Of a stretch of DNA of 64,000 nt, positions 23,501 to 33,182 are shown in pieces. Made by a program: the position numbers and the translations under genes. The stretch's first letter is position 1. Every line of letters starts with the position of its first letter. The notes beneath the pieces were generated by a model. That model worked only from the letters and a program-made list of their open reading frames with translations. It ran no database searches and was not told the DNA's origin. This stretch comes from Hirsutella rhossiliensis (Eukaryota > Ascomycota > Sordariomycetes > Hypocreales > Ophiocordycipitaceae), in assembly GCF_020360975.1 (NCBI RefSeq), contig NW_025408677.1:868001-932000 (forward strand), written 5' to 3'.

Positions 23501-24790
23501 TATGTTTTTATGGATTTTTCTAAGAGGTATTTAGGTATAAAAATAGATATAGAAAGAAGAGAGAAAAAGATAGACTAAGTTAAGTTTAATATACTTAGGG
23601 GAGTGAAAAGAGAGTAGAAGAAATCCGAAAAAAGTCTTACTAAAAGCGCCGTTAATATTATATAGGATATAAATCTTATTAGATTTGTTTAGGCTTATTA
23701 AGAAGTTAGAAAAAGCGTCTAGAAAGTAAGTATATAGAAGAGAAAATAAGGGACTTATCTAATAGTATTTTCTTAAGTTCTCGGGAAAATTCTAGGGAAA
23801 GTCTACTAATAAAGCGCTAGCGGTAAAAAATCGGGGAAAATTTATATCGGAATTTTATAATCACGTGATTGCTAGGAAAATAGCGGGAAAATAGCGGGTG
23901 ATTCTAGCTTATTTAGAAGCCGCGCTTATAACCACTTAATAACTAAGAGCAGGCAGCTATATAATTAGTAGAAAGCCGGAAGTAAGAGGATTACGAAGAT
24001 ATAAGAAGTATATAAAAAAGTAAAGGAATAAGTAAGATAAAGGTAAAAGAGTGAATTTAATAGTAATAATCTAACTAGTTAGAGAGCGGAACTAATAGTC
24101 CCTCTTATATATAATTCCTCCGTTATAGAGTAATATAGTAAGTTAAGAAAAGTAGGTCTTATATAGCGCTATTTTAATAGTAAGCTAATAGCTTAAAACA
24201 TAGGTTAGAATATCTTAGTAAGCGCGGTAGTTAATTCTATAGGGAATAGTAGGTAGCGCTTTAGCTATATATAGATCTTAGTTACTAAGCCGTGCCTAAG
24301 CTATATGCCCGAGCCGTGTCTAACTAGTAAGCTCTATATATACCTATTTTCTATATAACTACCGTATCCGCGTTTATATATATATTAAGGCATACGTATA
24401 TATATATTATATAAAATTATATAGCGGATTTAATATATATTTTAATATATTTTATAGTACCTATTTATAGTATAAAAATACAGCTTAAAATAGTTATAAA
24501 AATAAAGGAGCGTATTTACTCCTTTATAGTCTAAGATATAACCTTTAATAAAAGTATCTTCTATAATAGAGTTAATCTACCTAAGCCTACCTTATAGCGC
24601 TTAGAAGTATAGCTTTTAGCCTATATTAAGGACGAATTAGATTATAAGAAAATTCCTACTTATACTATTAAGTCTAAACCTTTAGCTAATAACCCTACTT
24701 TAGTATTCTCTTTAGCTTCTTTAAGCTAAGAAGACGTATCTACTATCTAGGTATATAACGAACTATCTAATTATAAGGATATAGATAATA
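23501..24790. other. RIPped DNA, likely 5' LTR/leader of copia B2 and unknown remnants
   Basis: About 23540-24000 is upstream of the B2 gag and probably contains its LTR, but no paired end is present to define it. A CACGTGATT motif is at 23862. From 24540 to 24780 a short plus-strand frame is readable, with no recognisable family. TpA-rich composition ends abruptly near 24790. Confidence 0.35.
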
Positions 24791-25010
24791 TCACACAACG
24801 GATGCAAATGTAGGTGGAGACTCAGAGGACTGGACGTTCTTGTATTCTCTATTCTAGTGGAAGCAACCTGCTACTCTTATAGCTGCGTGTATAGAAGAGA
24901 GAGGCCTCCAAGGGGGCGTAGGAGAGTCATGTAGCTGCTTCAGATTCGTCCCATGTGAGAATTTCACCTCACGAAATTATGGGAGCCGTGTGCTATATGT
25001 GACAGATAAC
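24791..25010. other. Start of the non-RIPped island, no gene seen
   Basis: Composition changes within a few bases to ordinary mixed sequence. No open frame or recognised element. Confidence 0.5.
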
Positions 25011-25990
25011 TAGGATAAGTTTCACGATGCTTAAAACCTATATTCGACCCTAGAACCTGGTCTGTTGATCCCGTGGCCGGCCCTAGACTGGCCGAGTATT
25101 GGCGGGAGTACGACGAGAATCGGTCCGAGTGCGCCAGACTCGTTCACGACGCCGACAAACTGCAGCGCCTAGACCGGGCGTTCCAATACGCACGTCGTTA
25201 TCCTACGCTCGACCTGTCCGACTTTAAGCGTGACTTGGAACGTATCGATGACCCTAGAATGTAGCTGGCCGCCCAGCACGTCTTGGAGAAATGGACATAT
25301 TGGGAGCAGAAACAGCAACTATTTGTCTTCGTCATGGGTCGACACCCCTCTCCGTCGAGAAGATCCTCGGATGAGCGCTGCTGACTCGAAATAGGCGGTC
25401 CGGGCGTTGGAAAGAGCACACAATGTAGCATGGCGGCGGCTGGCCTTGGAGCTGCCCACGTGTCTGTGGGCGAGCTGTTGCGGCGCGAACAAGCACGACC
25501 ACGCTCGCGCTTTCGAGACTTCATCACCCAGAGCTTTGACATGTCTATCCCAGTGCCTCTGATATTGATTGTCGACCTACTGCAAAAAGCCATTCAGCAT
25601 ACGTCATGCGCCATCATTATCCTTGACGGCTTTCCTTTGACAAGAGAGCAGCTTAGGTTTTTTGAGAAACAGGTGCGGCGCACTTCGAGCTGACGTGAAG
25701 CCGCCTAACAAGCATAGGTATCCACCAAGTACGGATCCATCTTCGTACACGCGAGCAGCGAGACGTTGCTAGAGCGCTTAAGTGGGAGAGCCGAGTCTTC
25801 GGGACGGGCGGACGATGACCTTGGTAAAATTAGCAAGAGAATCGAGGCTTTTGCCACAAGACCTAACCCGGTGATAGACTATATGCGAGATGGGCAACAG
25901 CTTTTCTTCTCACTCAACGGCGAGGCTAAGATGGACGAGTTGCAGGCCCAATTCGTCAAGTGTATTCAGGCTATCCAACGGCATTTTTAG
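25011..25990 (+). pseudogene. HD-domain nucleotidase / nucleoside-monophosphate kinase fusion, 5'-truncated
   Basis: The first part (25011-25261) resembles the C-terminal helices of HDDC2/YfbR-type HD-domain 5'-nucleotidases: EYWREYDENRSECARLVHDADKL and FQYARRYPTLDLSDF. After an in-frame TAG at 25262 the frame goes on (LAAQHVLEKWTYWEQKQQ) into a kinase of the adenylate/UMP-CMP type. That kinase shows the P-loop GGPGVGKST (25394-25420), HVSVGELLR, ILDGFPLTREQ and the lid/C-terminal GRADDD and SKRIEAF. Two short introns fit GT-AG rules: 25338-25394 (57 bp, branch CTGAC), which joins Met-Gly to the P-loop, and a second at about 25672-25716 (branch CTAAC). With these the only break is the TAG, but the start codon and the catalytic HD residues are missing. 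It could deaminate, dephosphorylate or phosphorylate nucleotides if intact; here it is probably dead. The fusion reading is inference from frame continuity. Confidence 0.72.
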
Positions 25991-26061
25991 TCTACATGTC
26001 CAAGTTAGTTTTCTAATCCACCGTAGCCGCATCTCGGACGCTATGTCAACAACACAGCGGG

Positions 26062-26290
26062 GTGTCCAACTGGAACAAGTCGAGCTCGATAGGAACGAGG
26101 CAAGTACGGGGCATCGACATCATTGCCATCCACAGGCTTGATGCGAATTCGCGAGACACATGGACGTGGAAGGACCGCGGAGACCCTGAGAACAAAGACA
26201 AGTCGGTCAACTGGCTTCGCGATTCGGACATGCTCCCGAGCATTAAAGGACGGGCTTCGCGATTCGGACATGCTCCCGAGCATTAAAGGA
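26062..26290 (+). pseudogene. Stub of an NLR-associated alpha/beta-hydrolase (SERAC1/DUF676-like) domain
   Basis: The frame reads VRGIDIIAIHRLDANSRDTW, then TWKDRGDP and SVNWLRDSDMLPSIKGR. This matches the start of the serine-hydrolase domain found at the N-terminus of many fungal NLR/STAND proteins, where the pattern is I-V-HGL-N-...-TWT-...-WLRD-LP-...-R. The HGL motif reads HRL. A 40-bp tandem duplication (26213-26292) then shifts the frame and ends it at once. The catalytic nucleophile region, nucleotide-binding domain and repeats are absent. There is no ATG in front. It is a truncated relic. Family assignment is by short motif only and could be wrong. Confidence 0.5.
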
Positions 26291-26292
26291 CG
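26213..26292 (+). repeat. Perfect 40-bp tandem duplication
   Basis: Two identical 40-bp units, 26213-26252 and 26253-26292 (each starting GGCTTCGCGATTCGG). Because 40 is not a multiple of three, the duplication frameshifts the hydrolase-like frame it lies in. Confidence 0.97.
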
Positions 26293-26346
26293 GACTCGTA
26301 TCTTGAGGGAGTGCGTAGCGATGACTCTTCCCATGTACATACATTC

Positions 26347-27684
26347 CTATCCCTTGCCATCGTACAAGCTTTGCTCCGTCTTGCGTCTAGGACGCGTTGA
26401 CAAGTCTTCTAACAAACTCTCCATTGACCGTTTGCCCTCCATGTAACGATTGTGATATGTAGTGGTCAGAGTAACGGCAAGTGTCGACGGCGCCTGGCGA
26501 TCATGTCCAAAGAGAATCGTGCACGACCTATGTGAGTCAGGAGAATCTTGCTGATAATGTGGACTCGCAAAAGCCTGCGCAATGCCATGCGCAGTGTCTG
26601 CCAAGCCAACGCGGCTATATCGAGTGATATGCGTAGCTACCACGGCATACATCTGGTAGCAGAGCCACACGTATTGCACCTGAACCGGCATCCACACTAA
26701 CGAGGATAGAAGCTGGAGCGGAAACGAAACGTAAAAGAGGATTAGCGTCGTGAACTGCACAATCTCCCGCAAGCGGTGCCGCTTCGGATGCCCGTAATGT
26801 TCGAAGAACTGCTTGACGAGCAGACGCGGTCCTGTGAATAGCATAAAGTGGCCGTTGGGGCCGTGGGGCTGGTGGGTGTCGACTTGAAAGCATGCCTCGG
26901 CATTATTGGCCTCTGGGTGTTGACGAGGATCCATGAGCGGGTCTCTGTAGAGAGCGAAAGCCGCGCTGAACAGGCGGAGAGCCAGGGGCACGAGCCAAAG
27001 AAAGGCCCAGTAGGAGTCGAAGTACACCAGCACGAAGACGGCTGTCAGTAAGCTTGAGATCTCCGAAGCCACTATCGCAACCAAGGCTCTCGGGCTTATT
27101 GTGTTCGAGTCTTCTGCAACAAAGAGAAGGTTTGAAGCCTTGTCCTCAGGCGTCGCCAGTGTTATCTTCAGGTGGTGAAGAGCGATCTTGGATCGAATCT
27201 TGGGCCTCTCTTGCTGACCGCCCTCGACATCCTTGCTCGACTGGGGCGGAAATAAAGAGCTGATGGGCGGCACGGGCATACGGGAGAGGGCCTCCGCCCA
27301 GAGACAATTCCGCGCAGGCTCGCATCTGCTCTCCAGTAGTCCGCCAGAGGCGCCTTCGTATAAGTTGTAGACCCAGTGTCGTTGAGGGAAGAAGGCCGTG
27401 CCCAGCATATGGCCCTCATGGGAGCCGAAGAAGAGGCCATTCCTAAAGACGCCGTCGAGAGTGTGACAGGCCGTCTTGAACAACGGGCCGCCCATGGGCG
27501 TGAAGAGCGCGACGCCCAAGGCCGACGAGGCGGTAAAGCTGGAGAAGCTTCGTTGCGGCCATAGCTGGCGCTCGAAGCAGGCTACTGTCCCTGATTCGGC
27601 ACCAATGTAGCCGAGGATGGCGCCGAGCGCCACGAAGACGACTGTAGGCGACGGGTTGGCGGGCGGGCAGTTTTGGTCAGACAT
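26347..27684 (-). CDS. Uncharacterised multipass membrane protein, 445 aa
   Basis: Single uninterrupted frame starting with ATG at 27684, with no intron needed and normal composition, so I take it as an intact gene. About five hydrophobic segments are visible, near residues 15-34, 199-222, 225-245, 308-330 and 335-352. A long soluble loop of about 150 residues lies after the first. The loop contains paired aromatic and Gly residues (GLFFGSHEGHMLG) and Cys121/Cys127. The tail (about 355-445) is polar and basic (RPRRKTEQ). It resembles hypothetical integral membrane proteins that are widespread in ascomycetes. I recognise no transporter or enzyme motif and give no function. It is divergently oriented to the HET gene, with about 1 kb between the starts. 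Confidence 0.8.
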   Translation of the reverse strand: MSDQNCPPANPSPTVVFVALGAILGYIGAESGTVACFERQLWPQRSFSSFTASSALGVALFTPMGGPLFKTACHTLDGVFRNGLFFGSHEGHMLGTAFFPQRHWVYNLYEGASGGLLESRCEPARNCLWAEALSRMPVPPISSLFPPQSSKDVEGGQQERPKIRSKIALHHLKITLATPEDKASNLLFVAEDSNTISPRALVAIVASEISSLLTAVFVLVYFDSYWAFLWLVPLALRLFSAAFALYRDPLMDPRQHPEANNAEACFQVDTHQPHGPNGHFMLFTGPRLLVKQFFEHYGHPKRHRLREIVQFTTLILFYVSFPLQLLSSLVWMPVQVQYVWLCYQMYAVVATHITRYSRVGLADTAHGIAQAFASPHYQQDSPDSHRSCTILFGHDRQAPSTLAVTLTTTYHNRYMEGKRSMESLLEDLSTRPRRKTEQSLYDGKG

Positions 27685-28676
27685 GGCTGGGGCTGTATCT
27701 GGGGCTCCGACAAGGGATGGGAGGGTTAGGGCGGAGTTGGATGAACGGCCAGGGCTCCTTTTGAAGGAAACATGTACGCGTTTAGGTCACCTTCACCTCA
27801 GGCCTGCATAGAGGCACTGCTCGTGCGCCTCAGTCCATTCATCCAACGGAAGCCTAATCCCGGGGCAGTGTTGACGAACTTGATTTAAAGGTGACGCTGC
27901 CCGGTTGGAGAAGGCCGACCCTGGACCATCGCAATCGGCTGATCAATGCATGCATATAAGCGTGACGACGTGGCCAGTCTTGACTCGCTGGCGGATGATG
28001 ACTGCATGAGGCAGGCCGACAATTCGCTGCCTGATGTCTTGGGAATAAATGGTTTCATCATCGCCTTCCTGTCGCCCAGAGAACGTGCGGCTCTGACTTG
28101 TCAGCCTGCGGCCCTCTGAAGCCGCGCACTGGCGAGTATTCCCCGAATAAGGCAAGCTGGCATACTGTAGAAACACACGAATACATCACGAATACATCAT
28201 GAGCATCGCCTCTTCAGCTCTAGGCATCTACTCTTCTCGCGATGCCCTCTCTCCGCAGCCGTAGCGACGTTCCCTCCGGTCGGTAACTTTCAGCTGCCTG
28301 CTATGCACTAAAATAGATGTATATCTGCATCGGGCATGTGCTTGGCCCTCGGACTCGATACTCGGTGTCGCAGCAATCTGATGCTCCGCCTAGCAACCGC
28401 TTTCCCTTAAAGTCCACACAGTTTCCCAGGTTTTCCCCATCGGAAGTCGTTGTGCCAGATGTTCAATCTCATCTTCCAGACAGTTACGTACTCAGATGAA
28501 CACTAGTAGTCGACAGTGCTCTGTTGACATATTTTCTTCCACCCCCTAGTCTCCATCATTACTGTTCCGTCTTTGACCATCCATCTCACGCGTGCCAACT
28601 GCTTTGGTCAGTCAGCGGTCCTCTACTCCAAGTCTCTTACCACGGCGCCAATACTTATCGGCACTTTCAACTCGTC
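27685..28676. promoter_or_regulatory. Divergent intergenic region between membrane-protein gene and HET gene
   Basis: 992 bp of ordinary composition that must hold both promoters. A TATA-like GCATATAAGC lies at 27951-27961 beside a TGCATGCA palindrome. A short tandem of ACGAATACATC occurs twice at about 28177-28200. Small frames here look incidental. No defined operator can be named. Confidence 0.4.
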
Positions 28677-31445
28677 ATGTCACACTTCGACAATGTCCCG
28701 CCGCTTGAAAGACTCGTCGACGACTATGCATTTGGACGTTCCGTGGATCTTGTGCCAAGAGGCATGTCCACACATGCTTCTTGTTCGCAGTCTAATCACG
28801 GGATTACAGATCGCGTGATGGAGGATTCTCCATTTCACGCCTTCAGAGTCCGGGCCTTGCGCCACTGGATTCAGCTTTGTCACCTCATCCAATCGGAAGG
28901 CATGAGCAGTTTTAACGAAGAGGAAAGAAACGCCTTCTGGATCCTCAGAGATTTTGTCGCTTCCTCCTATGCCGTGACAGGGCACATCTTCATGGACATG
29001 TTCGAGAGCATTGGGTGCGTGCACTATTGCCGCGCGCACCCTGACCACTCATTTTTGTCGGCGGTGAACGCCTTGAAGTCCGAAGTCGAGACTCGTTTTC
29101 GCGAGCTTCGTGAGCAGGGGTATATGCCAGAAAACGATCATGTCGGGCAAGATTATTGCGATCTGATGATGACGATGTATTCAATTGAAATGTACGCCGG
29201 CTCAGAACCTTACCATTGCGGCCACATTAGGTCGCGAATCCGGCGAAAAGCGGCCTTGTCGGCCTATCGTCAGCGAGTGACGTGGCGCTGCCTAGAAAGT
29301 ATCCGTCTTCAGCCAGCAGATCATGACACTTGCCAAGAGAAGTCGGAGCCGGGAGCTGTGATGACTGACGACGTGGAATTCATCCAGCGCGGCCCGCTCA
29401 TCCGGCCTTGCCCATGGCTAGATCACAATGCGGAGAAATCGGAAGCTCTGCAGGGGTGGCCCGAATACCTTTGGCACGTTCAAGAAAAACAGCTTGTTTA
29501 TCTCGGAAGTGATCCAGAACGGCGGAAAAGATTTCGACTCCATCAAGATGCTGATATCGGCCGCCCCGAGTATATCGCCATCAGTCACACCTGGGGGCGA
29601 TGGACCAAGGACGATGAAGCTGGGTATAAAATGCCCAATGGTTTCGAGTATCCCATTCCGAGAAATAAGACCTTCGAGGTTGAAGAGATGCCACGGTATT
29701 TATGCGACTTTCAGAGGATCAACAACTTCTCCGCAGACTACGTTTGGCTGGATTTGCTCTGCATACCGCAAGGCGACGACGAAATTTTGAGTCAGCAGGA
29801 TATGGAAACAAGGCAAGGTGAAATTGCTCGCCAAGGCTCTATATTCCACAACGCTAGCACGGCCGTTGCGTGGATGCACGAAGTGAAAGATCTTTCGTGC
29901 CTAGAAGCCCTATTTGAGTTAGGTATCTACCTACGTTTGACTTCCGACGAAACAATCGGTGACGAGGCCATCTCTCGATTGCGTCGACTGGAAGAGAAGC
30001 AGCGACAGCGCATAGCAGGCAAAAACACCGGCCTTCTAGCGCCCGAAACAGAAGGCGAAGCTGTGCATGCTAAACGCAAAGTCTGGATGTGTCAAGTAAG
30101 ATTTTCGGGGAGCAAAGATGAAAGACAACCCGGCTTGCGACCAGATTCAAATACCAGTCAGCCAAATCCACGGGATGGAAACGTCAATCTGGTTGAATCC
30201 GAGGATGGATCCGCGAACAATCGACAAGCAAGCTCCTATTTTACATCATTGTGGACACTTCAGGAGATCTGCCTAAGGCCAGATATGAATCTTGCGACCT
30301 GCGATGGGAAAATCATGTCACGGGATGACGGGACCCGGATCCCTCTTAACGGCCTCATCGTTATCTGGGAAGATATCCCAGCCACGTGCGAACCTTTCAA
30401 AGACTTCTTCCCGTTGCTTTCGGAAATAAGGCAATGGTTTTTAACCACCGGCGTAGAAGCACTCCTCTTCCTCGAGCAGGTGGATATTCTCATGCTTGCC
30501 GATAGCCGCCACTGCACCGGCAGACGAGCCGAGGCCATCATGTCGGCTCTTGGCGCCACCAGGTGGTTCGACCACGTCCGTCAGAAGATTTATAATCCCG
30601 AGTCAGACCTGATTATGGATAAGTACCCGGCCAGGTTCATTGAAGAGGTCCGGCAACTCATCCCCAACGAGTTCATGACGTCTTATATCAAGGCGCCAAC
30701 CGAGTGCCTTACTAGAAGTGGCCAAGAAGCACTTGATTTGATACTAAACGGAGTAGATGGCAAGATCCTGATTACCCTTTACGATTTGCGTCATGTGCTT
30801 GGAGATGACATTTTTCAAGACTATAATATCAGTGACGACATCGGGGCTGGCGGCTCGCTTCTCCCATTCAGCCGCAGGCAACATGAATACACCAACTTGC
30901 GAAAGGATAATTTCCCCGGGGCAGTCCAGGCCCATAAATCACTCGAAAAGTGGCATATCGAGAAGTCTGGTAGGGTGCACATCACGACGGCGTGCATCTT
31001 GTCGTCGAATAAGTCACCGGTCGTCCTAGACGACTCCAAGGTCCAGTCCGTCAAATTCATGGGGTTTGTCCCGAGCGCCATGGAAAGAGCAGACGAGGAG
31101 AGTCAGCCCAGTGACGACTCCAACGACAACTCAGATCCTACGTCCAACGCTCAAATAGAGGACATGCATTTATGGGTGGCGTCCAGGACGTTCGAGGTCC
31201 ACTTGGTAGTGGCTTCGCATCGGCTCGTTCCTGTAGCGGTACATGCTCACTTTAAGACGGAGGTGCCGTTTGTCGATGAGACTATCTGGGGGTTTGTTTT
31301 GCGGGGATTGGAGAGGGACGATGATAAGAAAACAAGGCGGCGCCATGTTAATATTGGCTTTTTTTTAATTAGGAATATTTGCGAGAGAAAGGATTGTATA
31401 GAGCTGCCGCCGGAGGTAAGTAGCATGGATTGGTTAGTTTTATAG
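28677..31445 (+). CDS. HET-domain (heterokaryon incompatibility) protein, 922 aa
   Basis: HET domains act in fungal non-self recognition and trigger regulated cell death when a partner or allele is sensed. The motifs are clear: EYIAISHTWG (residue about 296), DYVWLDLLCIPQ (about 353), GSIFHNASTAVAWM (about 388-400) and, after a long insert, SLWTLQEICL (about 525). The insert (about 415-515) is polar and low in structure. About 290 residues precede HET and about 380 follow; neither part matches a domain I know, and there is no nucleotide-binding site or WD/ankyrin repeat. I chose the ATG at 28677; the frame is open further upstream to 28524 but has no earlier ATG. A GTAAGT near the 3' end (about 31415) could be a splice donor, so the true C-terminus may differ. 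The gene is intact, with normal codon use, between RIPped blocks. Confidence 0.87.
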   Translation: MSHFDNVPPLERLVDDYAFGRSVDLVPRGMSTHASCSQSNHGITDRVMEDSPFHAFRVRALRHWIQLCHLIQSEGMSSFNEEERNAFWILRDFVASSYAVTGHIFMDMFESIGCVHYCRAHPDHSFLSAVNALKSEVETRFRELREQGYMPENDHVGQDYCDLMMTMYSIEMYAGSEPYHCGHIRSRIRRKAALSAYRQRVTWRCLESIRLQPADHDTCQEKSEPGAVMTDDVEFIQRGPLIRPCPWLDHNAEKSEALQGWPEYLWHVQEKQLVYLGSDPERRKRFRLHQDADIGRPEYIAISHTWGRWTKDDEAGYKMPNGFEYPIPRNKTFEVEEMPRYLCDFQRINNFSADYVWLDLLCIPQGDDEILSQQDMETRQGEIARQGSIFHNASTAVAWMHEVKDLSCLEALFELGIYLRLTSDETIGDEAISRLRRLEEKQRQRIAGKNTGLLAPETEGEAVHAKRKVWMCQVRFSGSKDERQPGLRPDSNTSQPNPRDGNVNLVESEDGSANNRQASSYFTSLWTLQEICLRPDMNLATCDGKIMSRDDGTRIPLNGLIVIWEDIPATCEPFKDFFPLLSEIRQWFLTTGVEALLFLEQVDILMLADSRHCTGRRAEAIMSALGATRWFDHVRQKIYNPESDLIMDKYPARFIEEVRQLIPNEFMTSYIKAPTECLTRSGQEALDLILNGVDGKILITLYDLRHVLGDDIFQDYNISDDIGAGGSLLPFSRRQHEYTNLRKDNFPGAVQAHKSLEKWHIEKSGRVHITTACILSSNKSPVVLDDSKVQSVKFMGFVPSAMERADEESQPSDDSNDNSDPTSNAQIEDMHLWVASRTFEVHLVVASHRLVPVAVHAHFKTEVPFVDETIWGFVLRGLERDDDKKTRRRHVNIGFFLIRNICERKDCIELPPEVSSMDWLVL

Positions 31446-31470
31446 TTGACAACCTTATTAACTATAAAAC
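31437..31470. other. Inverted repeat across the HET stop codon
   Basis: An 11-bp perfect stem (GTTTTATAGTT at 31437-31447 and its complement at 31460-31470) with a 12-base loop spans the TAG stop. It could fold in the mRNA. It also marks the point where composition turns AT-rich. Confidence 0.5.
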
Positions 31471-31989
31471 CAGCCTATTAGATTTATTTCCAAAAGAAAT
31501 GTAGCTAGATAGCCTAATCTCATGTTTAATCCGACAACTCTTAAAGCCTCGTACACTTATTTTTTCATCTTTACCTTTAACGACATTCTTGCTCGGTAGC
31601 TAAGCTTACGCGAATTGTTTGCGATTTTTCTGGGGTTTTTTTTTTCGCCGGCCCGTCTACACACAGTACATACTGGGTGTAAATCTATCTATCCCTTTAA
31701 TGGGTCGTCGTCTTCTTATGTGTCCTTTAGAAGTCTCTATCTGCCGTGCACCTCTATCTGTAAAAGTTGTAAATTGTTACGCGTGGAGCACGTTAGCGGC
31801 TTTGGGGGCCTGAGGCCCGGACACGGCACGACCTAAAGGTCGGCCGGCGCTGCGTGTAGGTCCTTCAGCTCGTCGCCGGCGGAAGGGTGTGAGCGTAAGG
31901 TGTAGACGGTATGTACCATTATACATGTAGGCCTAGCTACCGTCCTCTGCCTCTAATAGACTTACATGCTTGGATGCTCGCGGCGGGCC
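31471..31989. other. Intergenic stretch, no gene seen
   Basis: Mixed composition, contains T-rich runs (31626-31649) and no convincing reading frame. Confidence 0.4.
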
Positions 31990-32300
31990 TCGTATATAGC
32001 TAACTAACCGGCTATATAAGCTCTTCCGGAACACCGCCGACTGCATAAGGCTTCTATTCCCAGTTTATGGCTCTGCATTATCGTCTGCTTAGAAGCCCCT
32101 AGGCCGCCTGGACCACTTCGGCCGCCTCGATCCCCTCTGCCATCTAGGCCCGGACGGCCTGACCGAAGCGCATCTCGGCCTCCTCGAAGACGGCATCTAG
32201 CAGAGTCTCGGGCTGGGCGTAGTTGTGGCGCCGCAGCATCGTCTCTGCCTGCTCTAGGAACAGCTAGAACTCGTAGTCGGACGTGCGCTTTAAAACAATC
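31990..32300 (-). pseudogene. Decayed coding remnant, charged helical segment, family unknown
   Basis: Minus-strand frame from about 32295: KRTSDYEF, then FLEQAETMLRRHNYAQPETL, LDAVFEEAEMRFGQAVRA and MAEGIEAAEVVQAA. It is broken by TAG codons where Gln or Trp would fit. The heptad-like spacing suggests an amphipathic helix or coiled coil. I do not recognise the protein. GC is still high, so RIP here is light, perhaps spreading from the neighbouring repeats. Confidence 0.45.
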
Positions 32301-32399
32301 CCGCTCAATGTTAACGTCTATGGCCGCGAGGCGTGATCTTACCGCCTAGGATTCTATAACGTAGTTCCTAATAGACTGCTCGGCCTCGTTCGCCTTAAC

Positions 32400-33182
32400 T
32401 GCTATGCCTTCGTGTATTTAGTAACCCCTACTATTTATACTTATTAATTATAATAATTATCTATATTAACACTAAAGCTCCTATAAAGCCTATCTTTAAG
32501 AGCATTTTTAACTCTTTAAGCTTTTTAGATTATAATTAATGTTTTGCTAAGTAATAACATTATAACTATAATGCCTTATATCTCTTTTAAGCGGTATCTA
32601 GGCACTAAGCCTAAGCTCCCCTACCTCGCCAAGCCCCTTTTCTATGCTATAAGCGTTACCGATCTAACTAGGTATTTTATTAAGAATAACACACTACCGG
32701 CACTAGGCGCTATAAGTAGAGGCAGCCTATCTATAATAGAGGCACCAATGCGTATTATAGCAAACGAATTAAGTAGCTTAGTCTAACGCGGCGTCCGCGC
32801 GCTATAAAATGCTAGCGCTATAAGATATGCTAAGTCGAGGGCTAGTAGTACCGAAACGGTAATCATGCTAGCCTACGCTATAACTAGGACTTGCGTGTCT
32901 GCGCCTAAATTATATAATAGATATAACGAGGGCAGGACGTTACGGGATATTATTCGCGTATCGTTGGTTAAGAAGGCGGCGGCGGTAAAGGCATTCTAAA
33001 CCCGCTCGCTATCTTTTACTAAGGAGTAGACGTAACGGGCTTGCAGTTTGGCTTTAGGCTCGGTGCCGGTCTTATCGATGCACATCGCCCAGCTTTCCGC
33101 TTGCGAGTCTATAAGCAATGCCGTTAGGGGAAGGATCCGCGTATATCGCCCGAGGCCATGTGCTAGACCAGTATAGGTCAGG
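32400..33182 (-). pseudogene. Decayed fungal multipass-membrane protein gene
   Basis: Minus-strand frame with few RIP-type stops: GLAHGLGRYTRILPLTALLI, KLQARYVYSLVKDSERV, NAFTAAAFLTNDTRI, LGADTQVLVIA, MITVSVLLALDLAYLIALAFY, then LNSFAIIRIGASI and DRLPLLIA. Strong hydrophobic segments alternate with short loops. The layout recalls a large family of uncharacterised membrane proteins in Sordariomycetes. It ends at about 33182, where the pogo transposase sequence begins, so that junction is probably an insertion or rearrangement point. It cannot be functional. Confidence 0.5.

Noticed and set aside
25198..25593. 131-residue minus-strand frame over the kinase pseudogene
   Set aside because: Opposite-strand shadow; the plus strand has the P-loop and kinase motifs.
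28524..28676. Upstream extension of the HET protein by 51 residues
   Set aside because: The frame is open but its first codon is TTG; the first ATG is at 28677, so I used that.
31615..31836. Two small plus-strand frames after the HET gene
   Set aside because: T-rich, overlapping each other, no start context or domain.
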